NCBI RefSeq assembly: GCF_040730185.1
Contig: NZ_CP160402.1
Coordinates: forward strand, 3,100,001-3,164,000
Reading direction: 5' to 3'
Source: Streptomyces sp. Je 1-332
Lineage (GTDB): Bacteria > Actinomycetota > Actinomycetes > Streptomycetales > Streptomycetaceae
DNA: 64,000 nt
Part shown: in pieces, positions 54,647-62,034 of the stretch
How positions within the stretch are numbered: the stretch's first letter is position 1
Layout of the letters: each line of letters opens with the position of its first letter
Position numbers and translations under genes: made by a program
The notes under the pieces: model-generated
Database searches by the model: none
Told to the model about the DNA's origin: nothing
The model's input: only the letters and a program-made list of their open reading frames with translations

Positions 54647-55675
54647 TCACCGGTTGATGGACTGGATCTCCTCCACTGCCACTTGCTGATCGGCGCCGAA
54701 CTCACCCGGGGGCAGGTCACCGCCCTCGCCGGTGGTACTGGTCCAGCTGATCTTCCAGGTGAGGGTGGCCTGGAGGTTGTACGAGCCGTCGCCGGATGAG
54801 CGGAGGTATTTCACGCCGCACGGGGGTTGGGTGTCGCCGGGAGTGCCTTTGGCGCGGGGGGCGCCGATCTTGCCGTTCACGATGGGACATTCGCCGGAGG
54901 CGGGGTAGGTCTCGGCGTCCTTCGTCCCCGGGTCGATCGAGAGCGACATGGGTTCAGCGGTCGTGGTCGCGGAAAGCCCCGAGCCCGGAATGCTCGCGGT
55001 GACGGAGACCTTCTTGAACTTCGCCTTGTCCAGCCAGGCCCAGGTCGGGAGATTGACCTTCGTCGTACCCTCGGGCGCCATCTTGATCTCGGTGCTGGGT
55101 ACGGGCAGTTCGTCGTAGGCGTACTCGGCGAGGATCTTCGGCGAGACTGCGAGGGGCTCCTTGGGGGTGTCACCCGTGGGCACCCAGAAGGGAAGCTTGT
55201 TGCAGGAGTTGGCCCCGGGTTCGTCCTTGCGCTTCTCGTTGATGGCCGCCGCCCAGAACTGTCCCTCGCCCTGTTTGTCGAGGTTGTAGTTCTTGTAGGG
55301 GTTGCCTTCCTTGAAGTACGAGTCGAACACGTTGCCCACGAAGTCGCCGATCCCGAACGTCTTCATCTGCCGGAACGCCTTGACGGTGGCCTGGATCTCC
55401 TTCGGCGAATAAGCGGGCTCGTACCAGCAGGCTGGGGGGTCCCAGTTGCTGTTGGCGGGGGTGAGGGTTCCGGTTTTGGCGGTTTCCTGGGCGCCGTTGA
55501 CGGTCGTCTGGATCTTTGTCTCGACGGTGAGGTTCTGGTCCTGATGCCCGCCCTTGGCCTGTGGAGCAGTTGTCTCCGCCCCCTTACCGCCAGAGGCATA
55601 AGCGACGCTCGGAACCAGGGCGGCGACCAACGCGAGGAGAGGAACGAACCGGCGGCTCAGCCTGTGCTGGTTCAC
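54647..55675 (-). CDS. Secreted protein of unknown function
   Basis: 342 residues with a clear signal peptide (MNQHRLSRRFVPLLALVAAL ... SVAYASGG). The mature protein has cysteines in PPACWYEPAYS, NSCNKLPFWVP, SGECPIVNG and PPCGVKYL, which could form two disulfides, and an Ala-rich linker at the start; it is mostly beta with aromatic residues, ending QVAVEEIQSINR. GTG start overlaps the preceding lipoprotein stop by GTGA, so the two are made together. A wrecked second copy of it exists at 57614-57772. No family recognised. Confidence 0.82.
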   Translation of the reverse strand: MNQHRLSRRFVPLLALVAALVPSVAYASGGKGAETTAPQAKGGHQDQNLTVETKIQTTVNGAQETAKTGTLTPANSNWDPPACWYEPAYSPKEIQATVKAFRQMKTFGIGDFVGNVFDSYFKEGNPYKNYNLDKQGEGQFWAAAINEKRKDEPGANSCNKLPFWVPTGDTPKEPLAVSPKILAEYAYDELPVPSTEIKMAPEGTTKVNLPTWAWLDKAKFKKVSVTASIPGSGLSATTTAEPMSLSIDPGTKDAETYPASGECPIVNGKIGAPRAKGTPGDTQPPCGVKYLRSSGDGSYNLQATLTWKISWTSTTGEGGDLPPGEFGADQQVAVEEIQSINR

Positions 55676-56334
55676 CGCTTGCAACGCTTCGCTGCCGTCG
55701 TGGTCAACACGCTTGTGGTCTGCCAGATGCCGTCCTCGTTCTTCTCCAGTCGGGTGTTGTAGAAGGCATAGTCCTGGTCGGACTCCGGGATCGACCTGTC
55801 TACCCTGCCGGTCTTGCGATCCTTCGGATACGTCTTGCTGGTGTCCTCGCAGTACGTCACCACGGCGGCGCCATCCTTGAGGAACGTGACCTCGCGGTCG
55901 TAATACCGGGTGGTCCCGACGAAGGTCTTGCCCCTCTTGTAGAAGCCCTGAACGTGATCCGCCGCCGACAGCAACGCATTGCCCGACGAATAGAACTTCA
56001 GCGCAGGATGCTCCTCGGCATCGACCGTGATCGCCTCGTCTAGCGAGGTAATCCTCCGCTCGTTGTCCGCGAGGATCGCATCCTTCTTCGGGTCGCCTGT
56101 CTTGCCGCCCTCGAAGACATGCTTCACGTCCTTAGGCAGCTTGATCTCCGGCCGCTCAATCCCGTCGTCAGACGCTGACGGCGACGGCGACTCTCTCTTC
56201 TTGTCCCCCGACCCCGCGCCCGCGATCTTGTCGTTCTCCTTGGCGTCGCCATCGCCCCCTCCGCAAGCAGAAAGCGAAAGGACTGCGGCAGCAGTCAAGG
56301 TGGCCGCTGCGAGCAGGGCGGGTCGGCGGTTCAC
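55672..56334 (-). CDS. Lipoprotein of unknown function, partner of the secreted protein
   Basis: 220 residues. The signal MNRRPALLAAATLTAAAVLS ends in lipobox LSAC, followed by a Gly/Asp/Ser linker. The external domain has PEIKLPKDVKHVFEG, HPALKFYSSGNALLSAADHV and VVTYCEDTSKTYPKDRKTG with LEKNEDGIWQTTSV near the end. AGGAG lies 7 bases before the GTG. A paralogue on the opposite strand begins at 56976 with matching blocks (RPKIKLPKSF, ALRFYSSGATLKSAPDW, LDKNAEGVWQTSTV). Confidence 0.85.
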   Translation of the reverse strand: MNRRPALLAAATLTAAAVLSLSACGGGDGDAKENDKIAGAGSGDKKRESPSPSASDDGIERPEIKLPKDVKHVFEGGKTGDPKKDAILADNERRITSLDEAITVDAEEHPALKFYSSGNALLSAADHVQGFYKRGKTFVGTTRYYDREVTFLKDGAAVVTYCEDTSKTYPKDRKTGRVDRSIPESDQDYAFYNTRLEKNEDGIWQTTSVLTTTAAKRCKR

Positions 56335-56579
56335 GGTCAGCTCCTGATGAGGCGAGGGTTCTCTGGAGTGAACCAAGCTATCCATGAGGCAAGGGCGGCG
56401 TCACGTCGAGGTCCGCGGCCCGCAGAGACATAGGCGGGCATAGCACCTGTACAGCACCGCCGTTGGCCGATACCGATCGCTCAGCGCAGCTCGGTGATCA
56501 CCATCAGGCGCGGTTTCCGGGGCCTCTCGACCCTTTGGTTCAGCGAAGTCACCCAGCCGTACGGCACGCTCACCCCAAT

Positions 56580-56749
56580 GCCCCGTCCAGCGCCCGGGCG
56601 GTCAGCAGCCGACAGGGGAGCCAGCGTGCGTTCCTCGTTCGTCACGTGGTCCACCACCGCGCGGTCGACCAGCTCGCGGCCCGCCTCCGTCAGGCGGACC
56701 CGGATCGCTCGGCGGTCGGGGTGGCGTTCGATCAGGTCCTTACGTTCCG
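56580..56749 (-). pseudogene. Fragment of marR (3' end), direct duplicate
   Basis: About 170 bases match 61369-61545, the 3' part of the intact marR gene, at about 97 percent identity, in the same orientation. Differences include one extra G (frame lost) and a 9-base deletion that removes PSD from RHPDPSDRRAI. It translates to DLIERHPDRRAIRVRLTEAG. No start codon, and the flanks are unrelated and more A/T-rich (56760-56860). This is a footprint of an insertion or recombination event. Confidence 0.92.
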
Positions 56750-56975
56750 ATTCTGGGTTCCACTCACTCGCCGCGACAACATCGCCCACGCAAGTTCCCA
56801 TTTTGATACGACTAACCGAGTTGGGCACCCTTGTGCGAATTTCGGATCTGCAATGCATGCGGAGCCGGTCAACTCAACGCCCCACAGGTTGGGACAGGGC
56901 CGTTCGCATGAAAGCATTTGCATCATGGGCATCGTCAGTTGCTCACACGAAGCCGTCGCCCGACTGGAGTCAGAA

Positions 56976-57740
56976 GTGAACCGCCGCATCCTGCTCGTTG
57001 CGGTCGGGGTCGCCGCAAGCACCTCGCTTTTGCTGACCGGCTGCTCTACAGGCGGCGGTGACGGCGACACGTCCGACAAGATCAAGACGGCTGGCGACAA
57101 TGAAGCTTCGGCATCCCCCAGCGCGTCGGCGAAGCCGGGTGGGACTGAGCGACCAAAGATCAAGCTGCCCAAGTCCTTCCAAGTTGACTTCGCAGGCTGG
57201 ACGAACAGCGATCCGAAGCTCCAGACCATCTTGAATGACGGGAAGGACCGGCTGCGCGCCGGATACGCCGCCATCATCGCGGGTGATCCGCAGGACAGCG
57301 CGTTGAGGTTCTACAGCTCGGGTGCAACTCTCAAGTCCGCCCCCGACTGGGTCAAGAAATACGAGGATCTCACTCTCAAGGGGAGTGTCCGCGTCTTCGA
57401 TCCACAAGTACATGTGAGCAACGAGGGGTTCGGCGTCCTCTTCTATTGCGTTGACGAAGCCAAGGGCTACACCAGGAACGTCAAGGCGGGCAAGACCGAA
57501 GGCACGCCGGAAGGCGACGACCCGAAGGTCCAGTACCGCACACGGCTGGACAAGAACGCTGAGGGCGTGTGGCAGACCTCGACCGTCCAGACGGACAAGG
57601 GAGGGTGCGACCAGTGGACACGCATCAGGCGCACCGGCGGCTGTGCGTTGGCTCTGCTCACCGCCACAGCCGTCATGTTCCCCCGTCGAGCGCTCGCCGT
57701 TGGTGAGGGAGGAGAGGCTTTCGAGACCGCCAGGACATGA
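56976..57740 (+). CDS. Lipoprotein paralogue fused to a signal-peptide remnant by loss of its stop codon
   Basis: 254 residues. GTG at 56976 with GGAG before it; lipobox LTGC after MNRRILLVAVGVAASTSLLL. The domain matches the lipoprotein encoded at 55672-56334 (RPKIKLPKSF; LRFYSSGATLKS; LFYCVDEAKGYTRNVKAGK; LDKNAEGVWQTSTVQT). It should end near the GTG at 57614, where a TGA seems to have changed to TGG (CAGTGGACA), so the reading frame runs on for about 40 residues through a hydrophobic, signal-like stretch. The original partner gene here has decayed. Confidence 0.75.
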   Translation: MNRRILLVAVGVAASTSLLLTGCSTGGGDGDTSDKIKTAGDNEASASPSASAKPGGTERPKIKLPKSFQVDFAGWTNSDPKLQTILNDGKDRLRAGYAAIIAGDPQDSALRFYSSGATLKSAPDWVKKYEDLTLKGSVRVFDPQVHVSNEGFGVLFYCVDEAKGYTRNVKAGKTEGTPEGDDPKVQYRTRLDKNAEGVWQTSTVQTDKGGCDQWTRIRRTGGCALALLTATAVMFPRRALAVGEGGEAFETART

Positions 57741-57772
57741 ACGTCCAGGAGATCCAGTCCATCAACCGCTGA
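57614..57772 (+). pseudogene. Remnant of a second copy of the secreted-protein gene (internal deletion)
   Basis: After the GTG at 57614 a frame opens VDTHQAHRRL, echoing VNQHRLSRRF of the intact gene; the adjacent frame has ALALLTATAVMFPRRALA, a signal-like core. Then almost the whole gene is gone and the final 12 codons ATG...TGA (57737-57772) read MNVQEIQSINR, matching the intact protein's end VEEIQSINR. So start and end survive while about 0.9 kb is missing. Confidence 0.75.
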
Positions 57773-57847
57773 CCAGGGTGGGCGGTGTGGGCTCGCCGCC
57801 CAGCTGCGCAATTGCACCGAGAAGCAGGCGAGCCCTGAGACAGGGAG

Positions 57848-58153
57848 ATGAACGTGAGCGACCTCTATATCGACAGCGACATGCTGGACCGGGTACGTCG
57901 CAACCTGCGAAACATTGAAGATCTCCTAGGGAAGCCGATTCGCGCGATGGCTGATATCGACGCTAAGGCCATGGGGGCCATAGAACTCGAGCACCGCATG
58001 GATGAGTTCGGCGGCGAGTGGGCATACGGCATCAGCCAGATGAAGAAGTTCGCCAAAGGGGCAGCGAAGACGCTGGACGCCATCGAGAAACAGTTCGACA
58101 AACTCGACGTCGACCTGGCCGCCGAACTATCGAAGGCGGCAAAAGAGAAGTGA
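57848..58153 (+). CDS. Small helical protein, WXG100-like type VII secretion substrate
   Basis: 101 residues, predicted two long helices with a turn at GEWAYGISQMKKFAKGAAKT (W58 and G61, a WxxG rather than a strict WxG). N-terminus MNVSDLYIDSDMLDRVRRNL. Length and helical content match WXG100 proteins. The ATG follows AGGGAG, and the stop overlaps the next gene start by GTGA, so the two are co-translated. Likely a partner of the larger WXG protein. Family assignment is by architecture, not strong similarity. Confidence 0.7.
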   Translation: MNVSDLYIDSDMLDRVRRNLRNIEDLLGKPIRAMADIDAKAMGAIELEHRMDEFGGEWAYGISQMKKFAKGAAKTLDAIEKQFDKLDVDLAAELSKAAKEK

Positions 58154-59358
58154 GCGCTCCCTCTGTCGAGGCCTTCCCGGTCCTCGGGTTTGTTCCGTGC
58201 CCTGGTGACCACGACGCGGTCGACAGGGTGGCCGCCGCGATCCGTGAGACGTGTGGCGCGCTCGGCGAAATCAAACGAGTCCTCCGGGCGGCCGATGACG
58301 GCGAATGGCGAGGTAAGGCCGCCGTCGCCTTCCGAGAACTACTCGATGACGATTTCCGACCGAAGATCGAGGACGCCTTCGACTCCTTCGACGGCGCCAA
58401 AGATGTGGCCCGGAGCTGGGCCGACTACATGCGCGACAAGCAGAAGGTGGCACGCAGCCTGGAAAGGGAGGCCGCCGAGGCCCAACGTGCCGCTGACAAG
58501 GCGAAGAACGAGAGGGAAAAAACCAGGGACGAGCCAGATTCGGCCCAGAAGCAAGGTTCACCCAACGGCACGCTCGATGAGACCGATCCCGTCGAAGAAG
58601 TACGCCGGCGAGCACGCACCCTTCACCGCAATTACGAGAGCGAAGGCGAAGCAGCAGCCAGCCGTCTGAAGAAGGCTATTGATGTCGCCCCCAATGAACC
58701 TGGATTCTGGGAGGATTTGGGAGATAAAATCGGCGGTTGGCTTGATGACATCGGCGACTTCCTTGCCAAGTTGCACGACTACGCCATCGAATACCTGGGA
58801 AAGATCGCACCCCTACTGGACCTGATCGGGGACATCGCTGGCCTACTCAGCGCACTAACAGGCCTCTTGGCCTTCATTCCAGGTCTCCAGTTCCTTGCGG
58901 CTGCTTCTCTATTCCTGTCGGGCACAGCACTCGCAGCACACTATCTATCCGCGGTCGGTACCACCGGAAGCTTCGGCAAGGCGGTACTGACCAAGGACGT
59001 CATCGTGGACGCCGCCGGATTCGGCCTCGCCAAAATGGGCAGCAAGGTCGGGGACAATGTTCTTTCCGCCGCCAGACTGTCGGGTGCGCCGACGCGCACG
59101 GTGCGCCAACTTGTAGGCCCGGCCAAGGAAGTTCCGTTCGGGTTCTTCCATCTTGCGATGGGTGGATCAAGCGCCGCTGGAAGCGCAGGGTACGCCATGG
59201 GACAGAACGAAATGTCCTCACGCACTGCGGCGTTCTTCATGACCTGGACAGGAAACGGGATGACGGCTGAGGGCGGCGGCGACGCCATTGAGACGGTGGG
59301 CAAGATCGCCACATGGGAGTTCGGTCCGACCACTCAGCAGCCGAAGGTGACCGAATGA
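58150..59358 (+). CDS. WXG-type, type VII secretion-like protein with membrane-active segment
   Basis: 402 residues. N-terminal helical bundle (20-110) contains the WXG motif at W53-R-G55 (DGEWRGKAAVAF). A charged coiled coil follows (91-180), then PGFWEDLGDKIGGWLDDIGD (185-203), a block seen in putative secreted type VII toxins. Residues 218-268 are strongly hydrophobic (LLDLIGDIAGLLSALTGLLA, FLSGTALAAHYL), followed by an Ala/Gly/Ser-rich C-terminus. No signal peptide. It could insert into membranes or be a toxin; no catalytic domain recognised. Codon use and base composition are less biased than in core genes. Confidence 0.75.
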   Translation: MSAPSVEAFPVLGFVPCPGDHDAVDRVAAAIRETCGALGEIKRVLRAADDGEWRGKAAVAFRELLDDDFRPKIEDAFDSFDGAKDVARSWADYMRDKQKVARSLEREAAEAQRAADKAKNEREKTRDEPDSAQKQGSPNGTLDETDPVEEVRRRARTLHRNYESEGEAAASRLKKAIDVAPNEPGFWEDLGDKIGGWLDDIGDFLAKLHDYAIEYLGKIAPLLDLIGDIAGLLSALTGLLAFIPGLQFLAAASLFLSGTALAAHYLSAVGTTGSFGKAVLTKDVIVDAAGFGLAKMGSKVGDNVLSAARLSGAPTRTVRQLVGPAKEVPFGFFHLAMGGSSAAGSAGYAMGQNEMSSRTAAFFMTWTGNGMTAEGGGDAIETVGKIATWEFGPTTQQPKVTE

Positions 59359-60008
59359 GCAGCTACACCACGCCTGCACGCGCCATCGAACCCGGCTACG
59401 TCAAGCTCTGCATCCCGCCCGACTGGTTCGATCTCATGAGTTGCGGGGGCGACAGAGAGGCAACTCGGGCGAACTGTGCCGAACTCATTCGCGTTACCTA
59501 TCCGAGCACTCCGGCCGACCGCCGGGAGGAGTTCACCGACGTCCTGATGCTGCGTTACGACCACCTCTTCGCCAATGGTGTGCTGATGCACGGGGTCGTC
59601 ACCGCTCCGTTGCCGAGTACGGGCGCGCCGGTGGTCTGGCAGATTTTCGCAGGTATCGTCGCCGTGCCACCAGCGCCGCCCGAACTCGACCTCGGTGCAC
59701 TCTTGTCCCGCGTCCTCGACGAGGCACTCGTGCAGGGCATGGCCTACGCCGAGCGATTCACCACCGACATGGGCGTCGGCATCGGATTCATGGCGCAGCC
59801 CCCAGTGGAGGTTCCTGCCGGCTGGATAGCCGATGTGCCGCCCGATCTGCGGACAGGCCTGGCTGGCGTGCTGAGCTGCCCTCCTGAGGGGGGCAAGGGG
59901 CTCCTGGTCATGGGAACGTGCCTCGATCCCGATCAGGTCCGGGAACTAGCTGGCCTGGTGGCCGTGATAGCCGGACACTCAGTCTTTGTGACTCCGGACA
60001 GCAGTTGA
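59355..60008 (+). CDS. Unknown cytosolic protein of the cassette
   Basis: 217 residues, starts ATGA inside the end of the WXG gene. Opening PGYVKLCIPPDWFDLMSCGG resembles VTGYRITLPDQWAQVPL of the protein encoded at 40858-41292. Later parts include a Pro-rich loop and a C-terminal GLLVMGTCLDPDQVRELAGL-VAVIAGHSVFV fold ending. It may be an immunity or chaperone protein for the WXG protein, but no family is recognised. No signal peptide or membrane helix. Confidence 0.75.
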   Translation: MSSYTTPARAIEPGYVKLCIPPDWFDLMSCGGDREATRANCAELIRVTYPSTPADRREEFTDVLMLRYDHLFANGVLMHGVVTAPLPSTGAPVVWQIFAGIVAVPPAPPELDLGALLSRVLDEALVQGMAYAERFTTDMGVGIGFMAQPPVEVPAGWIADVPPDLRTGLAGVLSCPPEGGKGLLVMGTCLDPDQVRELAGLVAVIAGHSVFVTPDSS

Positions 60009-60037
60009 TCTGAACAACAGGGCGACAGAGGAACCTA

Positions 60038-61315
60038 ATGACCAATACCGCCAGCGACCACCCCGTGACGAGACGGTCGCCTCTGCGGGCTGAACCCGTG
60101 CCCGATCCGCCCGGCCCACCAGAGTCGTGGCCCAGTCGCCCCGAACTCCTGCGAGCGCAGGCGCAGGCACTCGGCACACTTGTCCGAGAGGATCTTTCAA
60201 GGCTTCGAGCAGCCGCGTACTTCGCGTGTGCGGTAGCAGTCTCCTTCATCGTGACGGTTGTGCCGGCAGTAATGACCGACACCCTCACGTCCGACACGAG
60301 TGACGCTGCCGACGTGGCGGTGTATGCGGTGCTGTTCGCCATCCTCCTCGGGGTCATCGCCGTGCCTGCTCTGCTGGTACTGCGCGCCTTGCGTACCCGA
60401 GGGAGGCGCCGCTGGTACTTGCTTCGCGAGTGGGCGAAGGTGGACCGCGGCCACGATGCGCAGTTCCCCACTGCTTACGGCACACAGACCCCCCACGCGC
60501 GATTCATGGGCGCGGGCCTGATTTTCCTCCTGCTGGTCGCTCTCGCGGCGACCTTGATCGCGTCCTCAACCGACCCGCAGGCCGCTGCGGCTCTCCCCGG
60601 CGTCGTCGTCGCCGGGCTGTTCACCTGGGCCCCGATCAAGAAGTACGCCGTTCGGCACACCTGGGCCGGACGGGAACAGGCAGCACGAGGGCGGGCGCGC
60701 ATGCGCCAGGTGCACCGAGACCGGCTGACGGAGGCGGCGCCGATCCAGCAGCCTGGGGTTCACCCGGGACTTCTCTACATCGCCTGCCTCAGTCCGACGG
60801 TCATCGTCGGCATCATCCTTCTCGTGGCGCGCCCGAAGAACGTCGCCGTACTGGCTGTTCTTGGCCTGCTCGCACTAGCCTGCCTTGCGCTGAGTGCACC
60901 ACTGCTCCTGCTCAAGCGACGTCGCGAGCGCATCGTGCTCGCCGAAGCCGCGAACGCACTGCGCCCGTCGTTCAACGCCGGAGTAGTTGTGCGTCCAGTC
61001 CGCTATGGCCTCAATGAGCTGCCCGAGCAGAGGGAAGCCCACTCGTCGTACGCGTGGGACGACGGCCCGCCGCGTATCGGCGCCCTGGCCATCCGAACCG
61101 AGACCCTGAGCCTCCGCGGAACCGACGGGGGCGCCCTCGACATCCCTCTGACCGACCTCGCTGGAGTTGTTTACCTGCCGTCGGCCGCCGCCTGGCTGCA
61201 TCCCAGCGTCGACCTGCTCTTGCATTCAGGGCCAGGCATCGAGCTCAGATCCCCTCATGCCAAGGACATCGCTGCCGCACTCGCCGACAGCGGGGTAGCG
61301 GTGACGCCGATGTGA
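60038..61315 (+). CDS. Polytopic membrane protein of the cassette
   Basis: 425 residues. AGAGGA lies 8 bases before the ATG. Six hydrophobic segments in two groups (around residues 62-82, 97-120, 155-205, 250-295) with a basic loop RRRWYLLREWAKVDRGHDAQ, then an external or cytosolic C-terminal beta-rich domain (ALAIRTETLSLRGTDGGALD; LTDLAGVVYLP; SPHAKDIAAALADSGVAV) like a PH domain. It stands last in the cassette and ends 7 bases before the intact marR stop. Function unknown; a role in secretion or immunity is plausible from position. Confidence 0.78.
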   Translation: MTNTASDHPVTRRSPLRAEPVPDPPGPPESWPSRPELLRAQAQALGTLVREDLSRLRAAAYFACAVAVSFIVTVVPAVMTDTLTSDTSDAADVAVYAVLFAILLGVIAVPALLVLRALRTRGRRRWYLLREWAKVDRGHDAQFPTAYGTQTPHARFMGAGLIFLLLVALAATLIASSTDPQAAAALPGVVVAGLFTWAPIKKYAVRHTWAGREQAARGRARMRQVHRDRLTEAAPIQQPGVHPGLLYIACLSPTVIVGIILLVARPKNVAVLAVLGLLALACLALSAPLLLLKRRRERIVLAEAANALRPSFNAGVVVRPVRYGLNELPEQREAHSSYAWDDGPPRIGALAIRTETLSLRGTDGGALDIPLTDLAGVVYLPSAAAWLHPSVDLLLHSGPGIELRSPHAKDIAAALADSGVAVTPM

Positions 61316-61322
61316 CCCGCAC

Positions 61323-61886
61323 TCACCCCAAGCGCGTATCCCCCAGCGAAACCAACAACCTCCGCAACGCCCCGTCCAGCGCCCGGCGGTCAGCTGCCGA
61401 CAGGGGGGCCAGCATGCGTTCCTCGTTCGTCACGTGGTCCACCACCGCGCGGTCGACCAGCTCGCGGCCCGCCTCCGTCAGGCGGACCCGGATCGCTCGG
61501 CGGTCGGACGGGTCGGGGTGGCGTTCGATCAGGCCCTTGCGTTCCAGTTTGTCGAGACGGTTGGTGATCGCGCCCGACGTCACCATGGCCGTCTTGAGGA
61601 GGCCGCCCGCCGTCAGTTCGTGCGGGGCGCCCACCCGGCGCAGCGTGGCCAGTACGTCGAACTCCGCGAACTCCAGGCCGTGTTCGGCGAAGATCGGCTT
61701 CATTCCCTTGCTCAGCAGGTGGTCCGCCCGCTTGATGCGGCCCACCAGGGCCATCGCATCCAGGCCCGCCGCGTCCATGTCCGGGCGCTCACGGTGCCAC
61801 TGGGCGCGCAGCTCGTCGATGGCGTCGGTGTCAGCGACGGCGTCCGCGGTCGCGTCGGCCTTCGGGTCCGTCTTCGGGTCGGGCAT
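61323..61886 (-). CDS. MarR family transcriptional regulator
   Basis: 187 residues. After an acidic N-terminal tail the domain shows FAEFDVLATLRRVGAPHELT, GGLLKTAMVTSGAITNRLDK, wing RKGLIERHPDPSDRRAIRVR and dimerisation helices. ATG at 61886 has GGAGAGGA upstream. It is divergent from an EamA exporter across two palindromes, so it probably represses both genes. Its 3' end is duplicated 4.8 kb away. Family members sense phenolics and antibiotics. Confidence 0.92.
   Translation of the reverse strand: MPDPKTDPKADATADAVADTDAIDELRAQWHRERPDMDAAGLDAMALVGRIKRADHLLSKGMKPIFAEHGLEFAEFDVLATLRRVGAPHELTAGGLLKTAMVTSGAITNRLDKLERKGLIERHPDPSDRRAIRVRLTEAGRELVDRAVVDHVTNEERMLAPLSAADRRALDGALRRLLVSLGDTRLG
61369..61545 (-). 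repeat. Direct repeat, intact copy (3' marR)
   Basis: This 177-base stretch inside marR is the intact partner of the fragment at 56580-56749, same orientation. The two copies bracket the plus-strand cassette (56.8-61.3 kb). Confidence 0.92.
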
Positions 61887-61937
61887 CGGCTCGTCCGTCC
61901 TCTCCTGCCTCGGGGTGGGTCCGCCCGGGGATCAGTT

Positions 61938-62000
61938 ATCTCAACGCTCAGATACTTGACGTTCGTAGACCTGAGGCCCATGGTTATCTCAACGTTGAGA
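61938..62000. promoter_or_regulatory. Two palindromic operators between marR and the EamA exporter
   Basis: TATCTCAACGCTCAGATA (61938-61955, imperfect) and TCTCAACGTTGAGA (61987-62000, perfect 14-base palindrome, extended by TTA/ATAA with one extra base on one side). Both share TATCTCAACG, spaced about 47 bases. They flank the divergent promoter, fitting a MarR dimer. Confidence 0.75.
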
Positions 62001-62034
62001 ATAACAGCGTTCAGCGAAACCTAGGGGGAGCCTC

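Noticed and set aside
56386..56579. Frame continuing the marR fragment to its end as a possible separate gene (ends MVITELR)
   Set aside because: It joins broken marR sequence and has no start codon, ribosome binding site or domain.
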